A DNA stretch of 61,136 bases, from NCBI GenBank assembly GCA_021780075.1, contig JAJXZL010000020.1:1-61136 (forward strand). The letters run 5' to 3'. The position numbers were made by a program, and so were the translations under genes. Positions within the stretch are counted from its first letter, which is position 1. The number at the start of each line of letters is the position of its first letter. The notes below the pieces were generated by a model. The model was not told where the DNA came from. It ran no database searches and saw only the letters and a program-made list of their open reading frames with translations. Source of the DNA: Acidobacteriota bacterium. GTDB lineage: Bacteria > Acidobacteriota > Terriglobia > Terriglobales > Acidobacteriaceae. Of this stretch, positions 17,877 through 26,832 are shown piece after piece.

Positions 17877-18248
17877 AGCTCCCCCCGATGCTCCCTGAAA
17901 ATTGATCCATGCAAGCGGTTGCCTGCAAATCCCAAACCAGTCGTCCGGCCCTCCGAAAGCCCCGCCGGCCCCCGGTCCCTACAACATTAGACGCATATAC
18001 AACGGTGCGGGGTGGCTGGAAAATAATTCGTTGATACGCCTGCGGGCAGGCGTGTGCCCGGGACCGTTCGCGCGGCATCACGGGTTCGGGCGAGGACAAG
18101 AGCAATCAATCTTCGCGTCAATTCGGCGTGCAGAATGCAGACCGGGACTTTATATTTGGAGTCCCGGAGTATCAATCACCCCTGATCGCCGCCAAACGGG
18201 CGGCCGCAGGTACATTCGCAAGACGGAGCAAGGAGATTTCCGGCCTGC
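17877..18248. other. Divergent intergenic region upstream of the degenerate kinase
   Basis: 372 bases without a credible gene. It contains two perfect inverted repeats: ACGCCTGC/GCAGGCGT at 18036-18053 and the longer one at 18142-18167. An AAGGAG lies at 18229-18234, rather far from ATG 18249. Confidence 0.5.
18142..18167. promoter_or_regulatory. Inverted repeat with AT-rich loop upstream of the kinase-like gene
   Basis: CCGGGACT and AGTCCCGG form a perfect 8-bp inverted repeat around TTATATTTGG, the only AT-rich spot nearby. The loop contains a -10-like TATATT at 18151-18156, so the repeat could be an operator over the promoter of the gene at 18249, or an RNA hairpin in its leader. Confidence 0.4.
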
Positions 18249-20270
18249 ATGGCAGACAGCTACCAACTTCCAGTGATGGTCCTGACCGCGCTTCTGCTGC
18301 CCGCGTTTGGGCAGCTGTATCTGCGCTCTCGGGACTCCCGGACGCTGCTCTGGCTGCTTGGATTCTTCTTCGCATTCCTGCGCATGTTGCAGTCCTACAA
18401 GCTGGGCATGTGGGACTTCTCCGATGCGGAACTTCACCCCTGGCTCACCGCTGCCGGGCTTACCTGTGTTCAGATCAGTTCTGCCCTTTTTCTTGCCTCC
18501 CTTTCACCGCTCTCATTCCGCCTCGGCCGGTTCCGGATTCTCTACGTCATCCCGTTCACCATCCCGCTCGCGGCCTACGCCGTACTGCTTTACGGGGTGT
18601 ACCACGGCAGAATGCCGGTGGGATTTCCATTCCTCGTATTTCCGTGGCTGGGCTCGCTTTCTCTGCTTGTGGGCTGCTTCTGGGCCTTTTCCAAAGGCAG
18701 CATGCCCACCTGGATGGGGCTCGGCATCTGCATCATCATGGGCGGCGCCGGCCTGTGGGTGTGCGTCTCCATCGGGGGACCGTGGCCGCTCCTCTTTGTC
18801 GAGGGTGCGCTGCACCTCACGACTGCCCTGCTCATCTTTTTTGTTTTCCGCCGTCTTTCCCCGGGCACACTGCTCAGCGGGCTGGGCTTCGGTACCTGGT
18901 CGCTCGGCTTTGTGCAGATTATTCAGTTCACCGCCAATTCCCCGGTGCTTCATCTCGGCTTGCTCAGAGTCGTGGCCGTCGGCAAGGTGGCCGCCGCCAT
19001 GGGCATGCTGCTGCTGGTGCTGGAAGATCAGCTCGCCATCAACCTGGCCGCGCAGGATCGCGAGCGAGGCGCCCGCAAGGAGCTGGAAGCTTACACAAGG
19101 CTCACTCTCTCCCGCCGGCGGGTCGAGGACTTTGACCGCCAGGGCACGCAGATCTGTCAGACTGTGGTGGACAACAGCCGATTCTCCCAGGCTGCGCTAG
19201 TCCTGCTGCACGGTTCAGGACACTTCCGCCTGGTAGGTGCGGCGGGCTTTGATGATTCCAGCCTCAATGCCCTGGAAGCGCTGGCCTCGCGCATTCACGC
19301 GGCAGGATTTCTGGCGCCCGGTTCCGCTCCGCCCGCGGTAGAAAACAGCCAGTCGTTCAACCTCAGCCTCCAGCCCTGGCTCCTGCCCGGAGACGATCTT
19401 GAGCGCCTGCGCCTCACTGAGGTTCTCGCCGCTCCGCTCCTTGGCCGCTCTCACACCGACGGCGCACTGTTCCTCACCGGCATGCGAGAGCCGGACAAGC
19501 CCCTCCGCGCCGGCGACCTGCGCGCCGTCGAGGTGCTCGCCGAGCGCATTCAGGCCGCGCGTAGCCAGACCATGATGCTTGAGAAGCTCGTCGATGCCGA
19601 AAAATTTGTCGGCCTTGGCCAGCTCGCCGGCAACGTTACCCGCCAGTTGAACAACCCGCTCACCGTCATCCTCGGCTATGCCTCCCTGCTCGAAGCGTCT
19701 GAAGGCTTTCATCCCCAGGAACACAAGGCGGTCGAGGCCATTCTCGCCGAGGCCCGCAGCATGCGTTCCACGCTGGAAAGCCTCTCCCGCTTGTCGCGCT
19801 CCGAGAGCGACCAGTTCTCAGCCCTGTCCGTCACCGAGCTGCTCAATGACATGGAGCAGTTGCACCGCTCAGAGTTTCTCCATCGCTCCATCGACTTCAA
19901 GCTCCGCATCGCTCCCGCGCTGCCCCGGGCCATTGGCAACGCCCAGCAGGTGCGCCAGGCCGTCCTCTATTGCCTGCAGTTTGCCATTGAGGCGGTCGAA
20001 AACCTCGACCCCACCACAGAGAAGTCTGTCCGCGTAGACGCCACCGCCGACAGCGATGCCGTGAAGATCACCATTGCCCACACCGGCCCCGGTTTCCTCC
20101 ATCCCACCCGCGCCTTTGACCCCTTTGTCCCCGTGCAGGCTGCCGGAGAAACAGCCGGCCTCGGCCTCAGCCTCTGCGCCACCATCCTGCGCGAAAACAA
20201 CGGCCGCATCTCCGCCACCAACTACGATCCCCGCGGTGCCGCCATCATCCTCGAACTGCAAGCCGCATAG
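18249..20270 (+). CDS. Membrane GAF sensor histidine-kinase homologue with degenerate catalytic motifs
   Basis: 673 residues. About eight membrane helices fill residues 7-240, followed by a GAF-like region (~285-430), an HisKA-like helix and an HATPase domain. The phosphoacceptor box reads GQLAGNVTRQLNNPLTVILG, where families normally have His-Glu in place of R465-Q466. The N-box Asn is F578, and the G1 DxGxG is H611-T-G-P-G. The F-box and a GLGLSL G2 loop remain. It therefore looks like a pseudokinase that cannot autophosphorylate conventionally. No response regulator is adjacent. The nucleotide sequence gives these residues without frameshift. Confidence 0.75.
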   Translation: MADSYQLPVMVLTALLLPAFGQLYLRSRDSRTLLWLLGFFFAFLRMLQSYKLGMWDFSDAELHPWLTAAGLTCVQISSALFLASLSPLSFRLGRFRILYVIPFTIPLAAYAVLLYGVYHGRMPVGFPFLVFPWLGSLSLLVGCFWAFSKGSMPTWMGLGICIIMGGAGLWVCVSIGGPWPLLFVEGALHLTTALLIFFVFRRLSPGTLLSGLGFGTWSLGFVQIIQFTANSPVLHLGLLRVVAVGKVAAAMGMLLLVLEDQLAINLAAQDRERGARKELEAYTRLTLSRRRVEDFDRQGTQICQTVVDNSRFSQAALVLLHGSGHFRLVGAAGFDDSSLNALEALASRIHAAGFLAPGSAPPAVENSQSFNLSLQPWLLPGDDLERLRLTEVLAAPLLGRSHTDGALFLTGMREPDKPLRAGDLRAVEVLAERIQAARSQTMMLEKLVDAEKFVGLGQLAGNVTRQLNNPLTVILGYASLLEASEGFHPQEHKAVEAILAEARSMRSTLESLSRLSRSESDQFSALSVTELLNDMEQLHRSEFLHRSIDFKLRIAPALPRAIGNAQQVRQAVLYCLQFAIEAVENLDPTTEKSVRVDATADSDAVKITIAHTGPGFLHPTRAFDPFVPVQAAGETAGLGLSLCATILRENNGRISATNYDPRGAAIILELQAA

Positions 20271-20380
20271 CCACCGCGCACAGATTCCCCATAAGCAGCT
20301 CGCTGCCCCGCCCATCAGGCGCGGTGTACACTTGCTCTTCGCGCGCAGGCCGTACCTCCCTGTGCGCGGGCAGGAAAATC

Positions 20381-22678
20381 ATGCGCAAATCATCCTTCGC
20401 TTTCTCTCTCGCACTTCTTCTCGCCGCTGCTTCGGTGTCTTCCGCCCAAACCACTCCTGCCTCGAATCAAAATCCGGGGTCCCCCGCGACAGGTCCACGT
20501 CGCGGGGGTGGTCGCCCCATGACCTTCGAGGACATGATGCACATGAAGCGCCTCGGCGATACCGCCGTCTCGCCCGATGGCAAGTGGCTGGCCTATGGCG
20601 TCTCCACCGTCCATCTCGACCAGAACAAGAACACAACGGAGTTGTGGCTCCAGAAGATCAGCGGCGGCGCAGCGCAAAAGCTTGCCGTCGCCCAGCCCGG
20701 CGACTCCGGCCTCCAGTTCGCGCCCGACGGGCACTCCGTGCTCTTCCTCAGCAGCCGCGAAGGTGGCCAGCAGGTCTGGCTCGCCGACTTCGACCCCGCC
20801 TCCGGCGTCGCCAGCAATCCCCGCAAGCTCACCACCATCGCCACCGAGGCCGACAACGCCCTCTGGTCGCCCGACGGCCACTCCATCGTCTTCACCTCGT
20901 TCGTCTATCCCGACTGCCCCGCCATTACCGACGCCGACTTCAGCACTGGCAACGCATGCAACGCGGAAAGAGACAAGGCCGCCGCCGCCAGCCCCGTCAA
21001 GGCGCAGATCTTCACCCACCTGCTCTACCGCCATTGGAACCACTTCACCGGCCCCAAGCGCTCGCATCTCTTCCTCGTCACCGTGGCTACCGGCGCGGCC
21101 CGCGACCTCACCCCCGGCAACCCCCACGACGTGCCGCCCTTCTCGCTTGATGGCGGCGGCTGCGGATGCTCCTTCGCGCCGGACTCGAAGGAGCTGGCCT
21201 ATACCGACAACCCCGATCCAGTCCCCGCCCTCAGCACCAGCCCACGCATCTACACCGTCGACCTGACCAACCCCGCGGCCAAGCCCGTGCAGGTCAGTAC
21301 CTCCGCCGGCGGCAACTTCTCGCCCGCCTACTCGCCCGACGGCAAATACCTCGCCTGGCGCTCCCAACTCCGCCCCGGCTATGAGAGCGACAAATTTCGC
21401 CTAGTCCTCTACGACCGCACGGCCAAAACGATCACGAACCTGCTGCCCAACTTCGATCGCTGGGTTGACGAGTTTGCGTGGGGCTCACTGAATTCCTATG
21501 CACTCTTTCTGGTTGCCGGAAATCATGGGAAAGAGCAGGTCTTCGGCGATGACCTTGATGCATCGACGCGAATGCCCGGGAGCCACCTCTGGCAACTCAC
21601 TGACGAGGGTAACTTTGGCAGCCTCCTTCCGATGGCCGACGGCAGGAAAGTTCTAGCTGCGCAAATGACTGTCAGCAGTCCGGGTGAAGTTGTCGCGTTC
21701 GATGCGTCTGTTGTGGGTCACGTCATGGACGACACGGTAACTGTGTGGCGCAAAGGTGCGCCCAAACCGGAAGTTCTCGGAACTCAGCACATCAGTACCG
21801 CGTATGCTCTCACCCACCTCAACGACGCCCTCCTCGCCCAGCTCGACCTGCCCACGATGCAGTCCTTCTGGTTCACCGCCGCCGACGGCGCCAAGCTGCA
21901 GGGCTTCGTCATCCCGCCTCCCGGCTATGACCCGGCCAAAAAATACCCCGTCAAATTCTTGATCCACGGCGGCCCGCAAGGCGCCTGGGGAGACTCCTGG
22001 TCCTACCGCTGGAACGCCGAGCTCTTTGCCGCCAACGGCTATGTGGTCGTCATGATCAACCCCCGCGGCTCCACCGGCTACGGCCAGACCATCGTCGATG
22101 GCGTCAACGGCGACTGGGGCGGCAAGCCCTTTAGTGATTTAATGCTCGGTCTCGACTACGCCGAAAGTCACTACCCGTTCATTGACAAGTCGCGCGAGTG
22201 CGCTCTCGGCGCAAGCTATGGCGGCTACATGGCCGACTGGATTCTCGGCCACACCCACCGCTTCCGCTGCATCGTCTCGCACGACGGCATGTTCAACCCC
22301 GAGTCCGCCTTCGGGTCCACAGAGGAGCTCTGGTTCAACACCTGGGAGTTCAAAGGCCACCCGTGGGACTACTACGGCCGCCCGGACCAGGACAATCCCT
22401 TCCGCAAGTGGTCGCCCGCACTCGCCGCCAAAAACTTCAAGACGCCCACCCTCGTCATCCACAACCAGCTCGACTACCGCCTCGACGTCAGCGAGGGCTT
22501 CCAGCTCTTCACCACGCTGCAACTGCTTCACGTCCCCAGCGAGATGCTCTACTTCCCTGACGAGGGCCATTTTGTCCTCAAGCCGCAGAATGCGCGCCTC
22601 TGGTACAAAACCGTCAACGACTGGGTTGACCAGTGGACCGCAGTACCCAGGGATGTGGCCCAAGGCAAGACCAATTGA
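20381..22678 (+). CDS. Secreted S9-family prolyl oligopeptidase/dipeptidyl-peptidase
   Basis: About 765 residues. The signal peptide MRKSSFAFSLALLLAAASV precedes a WD40/TolB-like beta-propeller with repeated SPDGK/APDG motifs, then an alpha/beta-hydrolase domain. The catalytic triad can be read: Ser in GASYGGYMAD, Asp in NQLDYRLD, His in DEGHFVL. The enzyme should release dipeptides or acylated residues from peptides in the periplasm. ATG 20381 is chosen because the signal peptide begins there. Codon use in ~21400-21800 is less GC-biased than the rest of the gene. Confidence 0.9.
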   Translation: MRKSSFAFSLALLLAAASVSSAQTTPASNQNPGSPATGPRRGGGRPMTFEDMMHMKRLGDTAVSPDGKWLAYGVSTVHLDQNKNTTELWLQKISGGAAQKLAVAQPGDSGLQFAPDGHSVLFLSSREGGQQVWLADFDPASGVASNPRKLTTIATEADNALWSPDGHSIVFTSFVYPDCPAITDADFSTGNACNAERDKAAAASPVKAQIFTHLLYRHWNHFTGPKRSHLFLVTVATGAARDLTPGNPHDVPPFSLDGGGCGCSFAPDSKELAYTDNPDPVPALSTSPRIYTVDLTNPAAKPVQVSTSAGGNFSPAYSPDGKYLAWRSQLRPGYESDKFRLVLYDRTAKTITNLLPNFDRWVDEFAWGSLNSYALFLVAGNHGKEQVFGDDLDASTRMPGSHLWQLTDEGNFGSLLPMADGRKVLAAQMTVSSPGEVVAFDASVVGHVMDDTVTVWRKGAPKPEVLGTQHISTAYALTHLNDALLAQLDLPTMQSFWFTAADGAKLQGFVIPPPGYDPAKKYPVKFLIHGGPQGAWGDSWSYRWNAELFAANGYVVVMINPRGSTGYGQTIVDGVNGDWGGKPFSDLMLGLDYAESHYPFIDKSRECALGASYGGYMADWILGHTHRFRCIVSHDGMFNPESAFGSTEELWFNTWEFKGHPWDYYGRPDQDNPFRKWSPALAAKNFKTPTLVIHNQLDYRLDVSEGFQLFTTLQLLHVPSEMLYFPDEGHFVLKPQNARLWYKTVNDWVDQWTAVPRDVAQGKTN

Positions 22679-22722
22679 ACCCGCGCCGCGCACAGGGCAC
22701 TTGCTTGCGGTTGTCTCCGGAG

Positions 22723-22797
22723 CTGTCATTCTGAGCGAAGCACGCTCGGGGCCCCAGCGCGCGCAGCGCGTTGGGGTCAGCGGAGCGAAGAATCTGC
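22723..22797. repeat. Interspersed GC-rich palindromic repeat
   Basis: The unit begins TGTCATTCTGAGCGAAG and ends GGAGCGAAGAATCTGC, with inverted CCCCAGCGCGC/GCGCGTTGGGG in the middle. This form is common between genes in Acidobacteriota, as I recall. It lies just after the S9 peptidase gene. Confidence 0.5.
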
Positions 22798-22848
22798 TTT
22801 TCACCCTGCGGGCATTGCAAATGCTTCAGTCAAGGGAAAGGGTCTTAC

Positions 22849-22918
22849 GAAGGGTACGGGCTTTAGCCCGTACAACTCCTGCCCCAGGAACGGGGGGGGC
22901 TTTAGCCCTTGAGGAAAC
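22849..22918. repeat. Bipartite hairpin repeat, copy A
   Basis: GTACGGGCT-tt-AGCCCGTAC forms a 9-bp hairpin at 22854-22873, followed after ~25 bases by a second GGGCTttAGCCC hairpin and TTGAGGAAAC. A matching element lies at 23881-23948, so the two copies bracket recX. Confidence 0.7.
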
Positions 22919-23017
22919 GCCTGCCCGAAAAAAACTTTGCTTTAGTTTGCAGAGAATTACCCTCGTTTGTCGCACACTTGAATTGTGGTGAATTGCATTG
23001 GGGCAGCAAGTCGGGCA

Positions 23018-23049
23018 GGGGGCCCCCCCCCCCTACCCCCCCCTTTTTT
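23018..23049. repeat. Homopolymer cluster (G5-C11-TA-C8-T6)
   Basis: Runs of five G, eleven C, eight C and six T follow each other with only TA between the C runs. Such tracts slip during replication and are also prone to sequencing error. No frame crosses it, and it lies ~180 bases before recX. Confidence 0.7.
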
Positions 23050-23196
23050 GAGTTGCAGTTCTCCGCACAGGCTTTGCGGATGATTTCGCAAATCGAAGTC
23101 GCCTGCGCAATCTCAACCGGGTGTTCGCGTCTCGCATTGGAGGGCACATGCCAAATGCGGTCACCCCAAAGTCAACAGTCTTCAGCTGCAACCCGA

Positions 23197-23231
23197 TGAG
23201 CTGAAGGCTGAAAGCTAGGAGCTGGAAGCTG
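23197..23231. repeat. AGCT-rich low-complexity tract at the recX 5' end
   Basis: GCTGAAGGCTGAAAGCT and AGGAGCTGGAAGCTG are imperfect repeats of an AGCTGAA word. The tract ends where RecX-like coding sequence begins and sits where a start codon would be expected. Confidence 0.55.
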
Positions 23232-23786
23232 CCCTTCGCGCGCAAACCCGGCAAGCCCCGAACCTTTCTCAATGAAGCGGGCCTCTACGACTACGCCGTC
23301 AAGGCCCTCGGCCGCAGCATGCGCACTGAGGTTGAGCTGCGCCGCCTCATGAAGACCCGCGTCGAGCCCGGCGAGCGCGGCGAAGCCGTCATCGCCGCCG
23401 CCATCGCCCGCCTCAAGGAGTACGGTTACCTCGACGACGCCGCCTTTGCTGAAACCTACACCCGCCTCCGCCAGGAGAACGAGAAACTGGGCCAGCGCCG
23501 CGTCCGCCAGAACCTGCAACAGAAGGGAATCGCCTCCGCCCTGATTACTGAAACGCTCGAGTCCCGCTACGCCGGAACCGACGAAGAAGCCCTCGCCCGC
23601 CAGCACCTCGAGCGCAAACGCATCCGCAAGCCGGAAAACGAGAAAGACACCGCCCGCGTCATGCGCCGCCTCGTCGCCGCCGGCTTTTCCACCGGCGTCA
23701 TCTACAAAATCCTCCGCCAGTGGGACGTCCCAGACGACACCCTCGCCGCCCTCGACAATCTCGCCGACGAGCCCCGCGAAGAGTAG
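23229..23786 (+). CDS. recX: Regulatory protein RecX (start codon unclear)
   Basis: The RecX three-helix repeats run from LYDYAVKALGRSMRTEVELRR through LKEYGYLDDAAFAETY and GQRRVRQNLQQKG to AGFSTGVIYKILRQW. RecX binds RecA filaments and limits recombination. Family sequence starts well before the first ATG (23319): FLNEAGLYDYAVKALG is in frame back to a stop at 23202, with no ATG, GTG or TTG. A CTG at 23229, seven bases after AGGAG, is the best available start. Otherwise ATG 23319 would give a protein without the first helix. Flanking repeats suggest local rearrangement. recA is not in the window. Confidence 0.75.
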   Translation: MPFARKPGKPRTFLNEAGLYDYAVKALGRSMRTEVELRRLMKTRVEPGERGEAVIAAAIARLKEYGYLDDAAFAETYTRLRQENEKLGQRRVRQNLQQKGIASALITETLESRYAGTDEEALARQHLERKRIRKPENEKDTARVMRRLVAAGFSTGVIYKILRQWDVPDDTLAALDNLADEPREE

Positions 23787-23860
23787 AAGTCGCGACACCA
23801 CGACCTGGCCCTGCGGCTCCAAAGCCTCGCAGCACAGATGAAGGATACGGGAAGCACAGA

Positions 23861-23948
23861 TGAAGGGTACGGGCTTCAGTGAAGGGTACGGGCTTCAGCC
23901 CGTACATTTGAGCCACAGAGTCAGCCGGGCTTTAGCCCCCGAGGGAAA
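23861..23948. repeat. Bipartite hairpin repeat, copy B, with partial tandem duplicate
   Basis: A 19-base unit, TGAAGGGTACGGGCTTCAG, occurs twice head to tail at 23861-23879 and 23880-23898. The second copy continues into GTACGGGCTTC/AGCCCGTAC and then GGGCTTTAGCCC and GAGGGAAA, as in the element at 22849-22918. Confidence 0.7.
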
Positions 23949-24006
23949 ACCAATATCCGCGCCCGTCTTCGTCACCAAGCCCGCAGCCCGTTACACTATA
24001 GGTGCC

Positions 24007-26832
24007 ATGCAATCCCGCACAGGAAACGAAATACGCGAAGCATTTCTGCGCTTTTTTGAGTCGAAGGGCCACCGCCGCGTGAGCTCTTCCTCGCTGGTGC
24101 CTGCCAACGACCCCACGCTGCTCTTCACCAACGCCGGAATGAACCAGTTCAAGGACCTCTTCCTCGGCGCGGAGAAGCGCGACTACGCCCGCGCCACCAC
24201 CTCGCAGAAGTGCGTCCGCGCCGGCGGCAAGCACAACGACCTTGAGAACGTTGGCTTTACCCGCCGCCACCACACCTTCTTTGAGATGCTGGGCAACTTC
24301 AGCTTCGGCGACTACTTCAAGCGCGAGGCCATCCAGTACGCCTGGGAACTCGTCACCAGTCCGGAGTGGTTCGGCATCCCCAAAGACCGCCTCTACGTCA
24401 CCATCTTCGAAGGCGCCGACGGCGTCCCCCGCGACGACGAAGCCGAGGGCTTCTGGATCGAGGCCGGCGTCCCCAAGGAGCGCATCTTTGAGTTTGGCCT
24501 CAAAGACAACTTCTGGCAGATGGGCGAAACCGGCCCCTGTGGCCCCTGCTCTGAAATTTTCTACGACATGGGCCTCGAAGCCGCAGAGACCCCCGGTGTC
24601 GATCTGCCGTTTGGCAAAGACGACGCCCGCTACGTCGAAATCTGGAACCTCGTCTTCATGCAGTTTGACCGCTCGGCCCTCGTAGATCCCGCGACAAAGC
24701 AGACCAGCTACAAGCTCACGCCGCTGCCCAAGCCCTCCATCGATACCGGCATGGGCCTCGAGCGCGTCGCTGCGGTGCTGCAAGGCAAGGTCAGCAACTT
24801 TGAGACGGACCTCTTTAAGCCTTTGATCCGAGAAGCAGAACTCGCGACCATACCCGGAACGTCTCTCCCAATCACCCCTGAGGAATTGCAGGCATCCTAC
24901 AGGATTATTGCCGACCACTCACGTGCTGCTATGTTCCTAATTTCTGATGGTGTCTTGCCTTCCAACGAAGGCCGCGGCTACGTTCTACGCAAGATTCTCC
25001 GCAGAGCCATCCGCCATGGTAGACGTGTGGGTCAACGCGAACCTTTCCTAACTCAAATGGTCTACAAAGTCAGGGATGAGATGTTCGAGGCTTATCCAGA
25101 ACTCGCATTGACCGCAGAAAGAGTCGCTAAGGTCGTGCGCGCGGAAGAGGTCCGGTTCGCGCGGACCCTTTCGATTGGGCTTGCAGAACTAGAACACGAA
25201 CTTGAAGAGATCAGAACGGTACAAGAGTCAGCAATTGGCATTATCAGCCTACCGCCGAACGAGAGCGAAGCAGCCTATACAGACGCGGAAGTATGCGAAG
25301 CAAAGAAGATCGCTGATAATCCCCTAACGCTCCCCGGCTCGCGTGCCTTTCATCTCTACGAGACCTTTGGCCTGCCCACGGACTTCATCCAAGAAGCTTG
25401 CCGAGATGCCGGATTCGAATTCGACTTTGACGGATTTGAGAAAGCCCGCGCCGAGGAGCAGGCCCGCGCCCGCGCCTCGTGGAAGGGCGGCAGCCAGAAG
25501 ACCGCAAGCCCCGCCTATCGCGAACTGCCCAAGACCGCCTTCGAGGGCTATCGCCAGCTCAACTCCACCCACTGCGAAGTCCTCGCCATCGTCAAAGACG
25601 GCGCGGGTGTTCCCGCCGCGGCAGCAGGCGATACCGTCGAAGTCGTCCTCGACCACACCAGCTTCTACGGCGACTCCGGCGGCCAGATTGGCGACACCGG
25701 TTTTTTCCTCTCCCCAGACGGAAACACCACCATTGCCGAAATCACCGGCTGCGTGCTGCCCGTGCAGGGCGTGCGCGCGCACAAGGCCGTACTCAGGCAA
25801 CCGCTGGCCGTGGGCGATCACGTCAACACAGTCGTGGACGGGCAACGCCGCGACGCCATCAGGCGCAACCACACCGGTACGCACCTGCTCCATGCAGCGC
25901 TGCGCCAGGTGCTCGGCACGCACGTCAAGCAGGCCGGCTCGCTCGTTGATCCCACGCGGCTGCGCTTCGATTTCTCCCACTTCGCGCAGGTGGCCGACGA
26001 GGAACTGCAGGACATTGAAGACATCGTGAACCGCGAAGTCCTCGCCGACGCCCGCGTCGAGACGCTCGAAGACGTGCCCATCGACGTGGCCGTCAACGAG
26101 TACCACGCCATGGCGCTCTTCGGCGAAAAGTATGGCGACAAGGTGCGCGTGGTCAAGCTGTCCGACGGCTTCTCCACCGAACTCTGCGGCGGCACGCACA
26201 CAGCGGCCACCGGCGAAATCGGCCTCATCAAGCTGGTCGCAGAGGGTTCCGTCTCCAGCGGCGTGCGTCGCGTTGAGGCCATCAGCGGCCTCGGCGCGCT
26301 CGACACCTTCCGCCGCGACTTCGAGGTGGCGAAGCTGGCCGGGCAGTACGTTCCCTCGGTGGACAACCTGGCCGAAGGCCTGCGCGCAAAGTTCGCCAGT
26401 CAGGAAGACGAGCTGAAACACCTGCGCCGCGAACTCGAAGAGATGCGCATGAAGTCCGCCGCCGGTGCGCTGGATGAGGCGCTGAGCCGCGCCGTCGAGG
26501 TGAAAGGTGTCCGCCTCGTTACGCTGCGCGCCGACTCACTCGAGCGCGGCCAACTGCGCACGCTCGTGGACAACCTGAAGCAGAAGCTCGGCGAGGGCGT
26601 TGTTGTGTTGGCCTCCGCGCAACCTGAGGGCAAAGTCGCCATCATCGCCGGTGTCACGCCCGCGCTCACCAGGCGCATTCAGGCCGGCAAGCTCGTCGGC
26701 GTCGTGGCCAAGCTCGTCGGCGGCTCCGGCGGCGGCAAGCCGGAGATTGCCGAAGCCGGAGGCAAAGATCAGTCGCAGATTGACGCCGCGCTCAAGGCCG
26801 CGCCTGAACTTACTGCCCAGTTGCTCGGCTAG
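24007..26832 (+). CDS. alaS: Alanine-tRNA ligase
   Basis: 941 residues. Class II motifs are present: [30 protein letters not shown] (motif 2), [13 protein letters not shown] (motif 3). The editing domain has the zinc set [12 protein letters not shown] and [13 protein letters not shown], and the C-terminal DHHA1/C-Ala segment contains [15 protein letters not shown]. It charges tRNA-Ala and clears mischarged Ser/Gly. It is longer than E. coli AlaS (876), partly from an expanded stretch before [14 protein letters not shown]. Bases ~24800-25450 use many more A/T-ending codons than the rest. ATG 24007 follows a -10-like TACACT by nine bases, with no ribosome site. Confidence 0.96.
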   Translation: MQSRTGNEIREAFLRFFESKGHRRVSSSSLVPANDPTLLFTNAGMNQFKDLFLGAEKRDYARATTSQKCVRAGGKHNDLENVGFTRRHHTFFEMLGNFSFGDYFKREAIQYAWELVTSPEWFGIPKDRLYVTIFEGADGVPRDDEAEGFWIEAGVPKERIFEFGLKDNFWQMGETGPCGPCSEIFYDMGLEAAETPGVDLPFGKDDARYVEIWNLVFMQFDRSALVDPATKQTSYKLTPLPKPSIDTGMGLERVAAVLQGKVSNFETDLFKPLIREAELATIPGTSLPITPEELQASYRIIADHSRAAMFLISDGVLPSNEGRGYVLRKILRRAIRHGRRVGQREPFLTQMVYKVRDEMFEAYPELALTAERVAKVVRAEEVRFARTLSIGLAELEHELEEIRTVQESAIGIISLPPNESEAAYTDAEVCEAKKIADNPLTLPGSRAFHLYETFGLPTDFIQEACRDAGFEFDFDGFEKARAEEQARARASWKGGSQKTASPAYRELPKTAFEGYRQLNSTHCEVLAIVKDGAGVPAAAAGDTVEVVLDHTSFYGDSGGQIGDTGFFLSPDGNTTIAEITGCVLPVQGVRAHKAVLRQPLAVGDHVNTVVDGQRRDAIRRNHTGTHLLHAALRQVLGTHVKQAGSLVDPTRLRFDFSHFAQVADEELQDIEDIVNREVLADARVETLEDVPIDVAVNEYHAMALFGEKYGDKVRVVKLSDGFSTELCGGTHTAATGEIGLIKLVAEGSVSSGVRRVEAISGLGALDTFRRDFEVAKLAGQYVPSVDNLAEGLRAKFASQEDELKHLRRELEEMRMKSAAGALDEALSRAVEVKGVRLVTLRADSLERGQLRTLVDNLKQKLGEGVVVLASAQPEGKVAIIAGVTPALTRRIQAGKLVGVVAKLVGGSGGGKPEIAEAGGKDQSQIDAALKAAPELTAQLLG

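Noticed and set aside
11399..18248. comF plus HNH plus secreted repeat proteins as a defence or competence island
   Set aside because: No other competence, toxin or defence genes adjoin; each gene is of a common, separately distributed family.
23861..23898. Short tandem repeat considered as CRISPR
   Set aside because: Only two units with no spacer; it is a hairpin repeat duplication.
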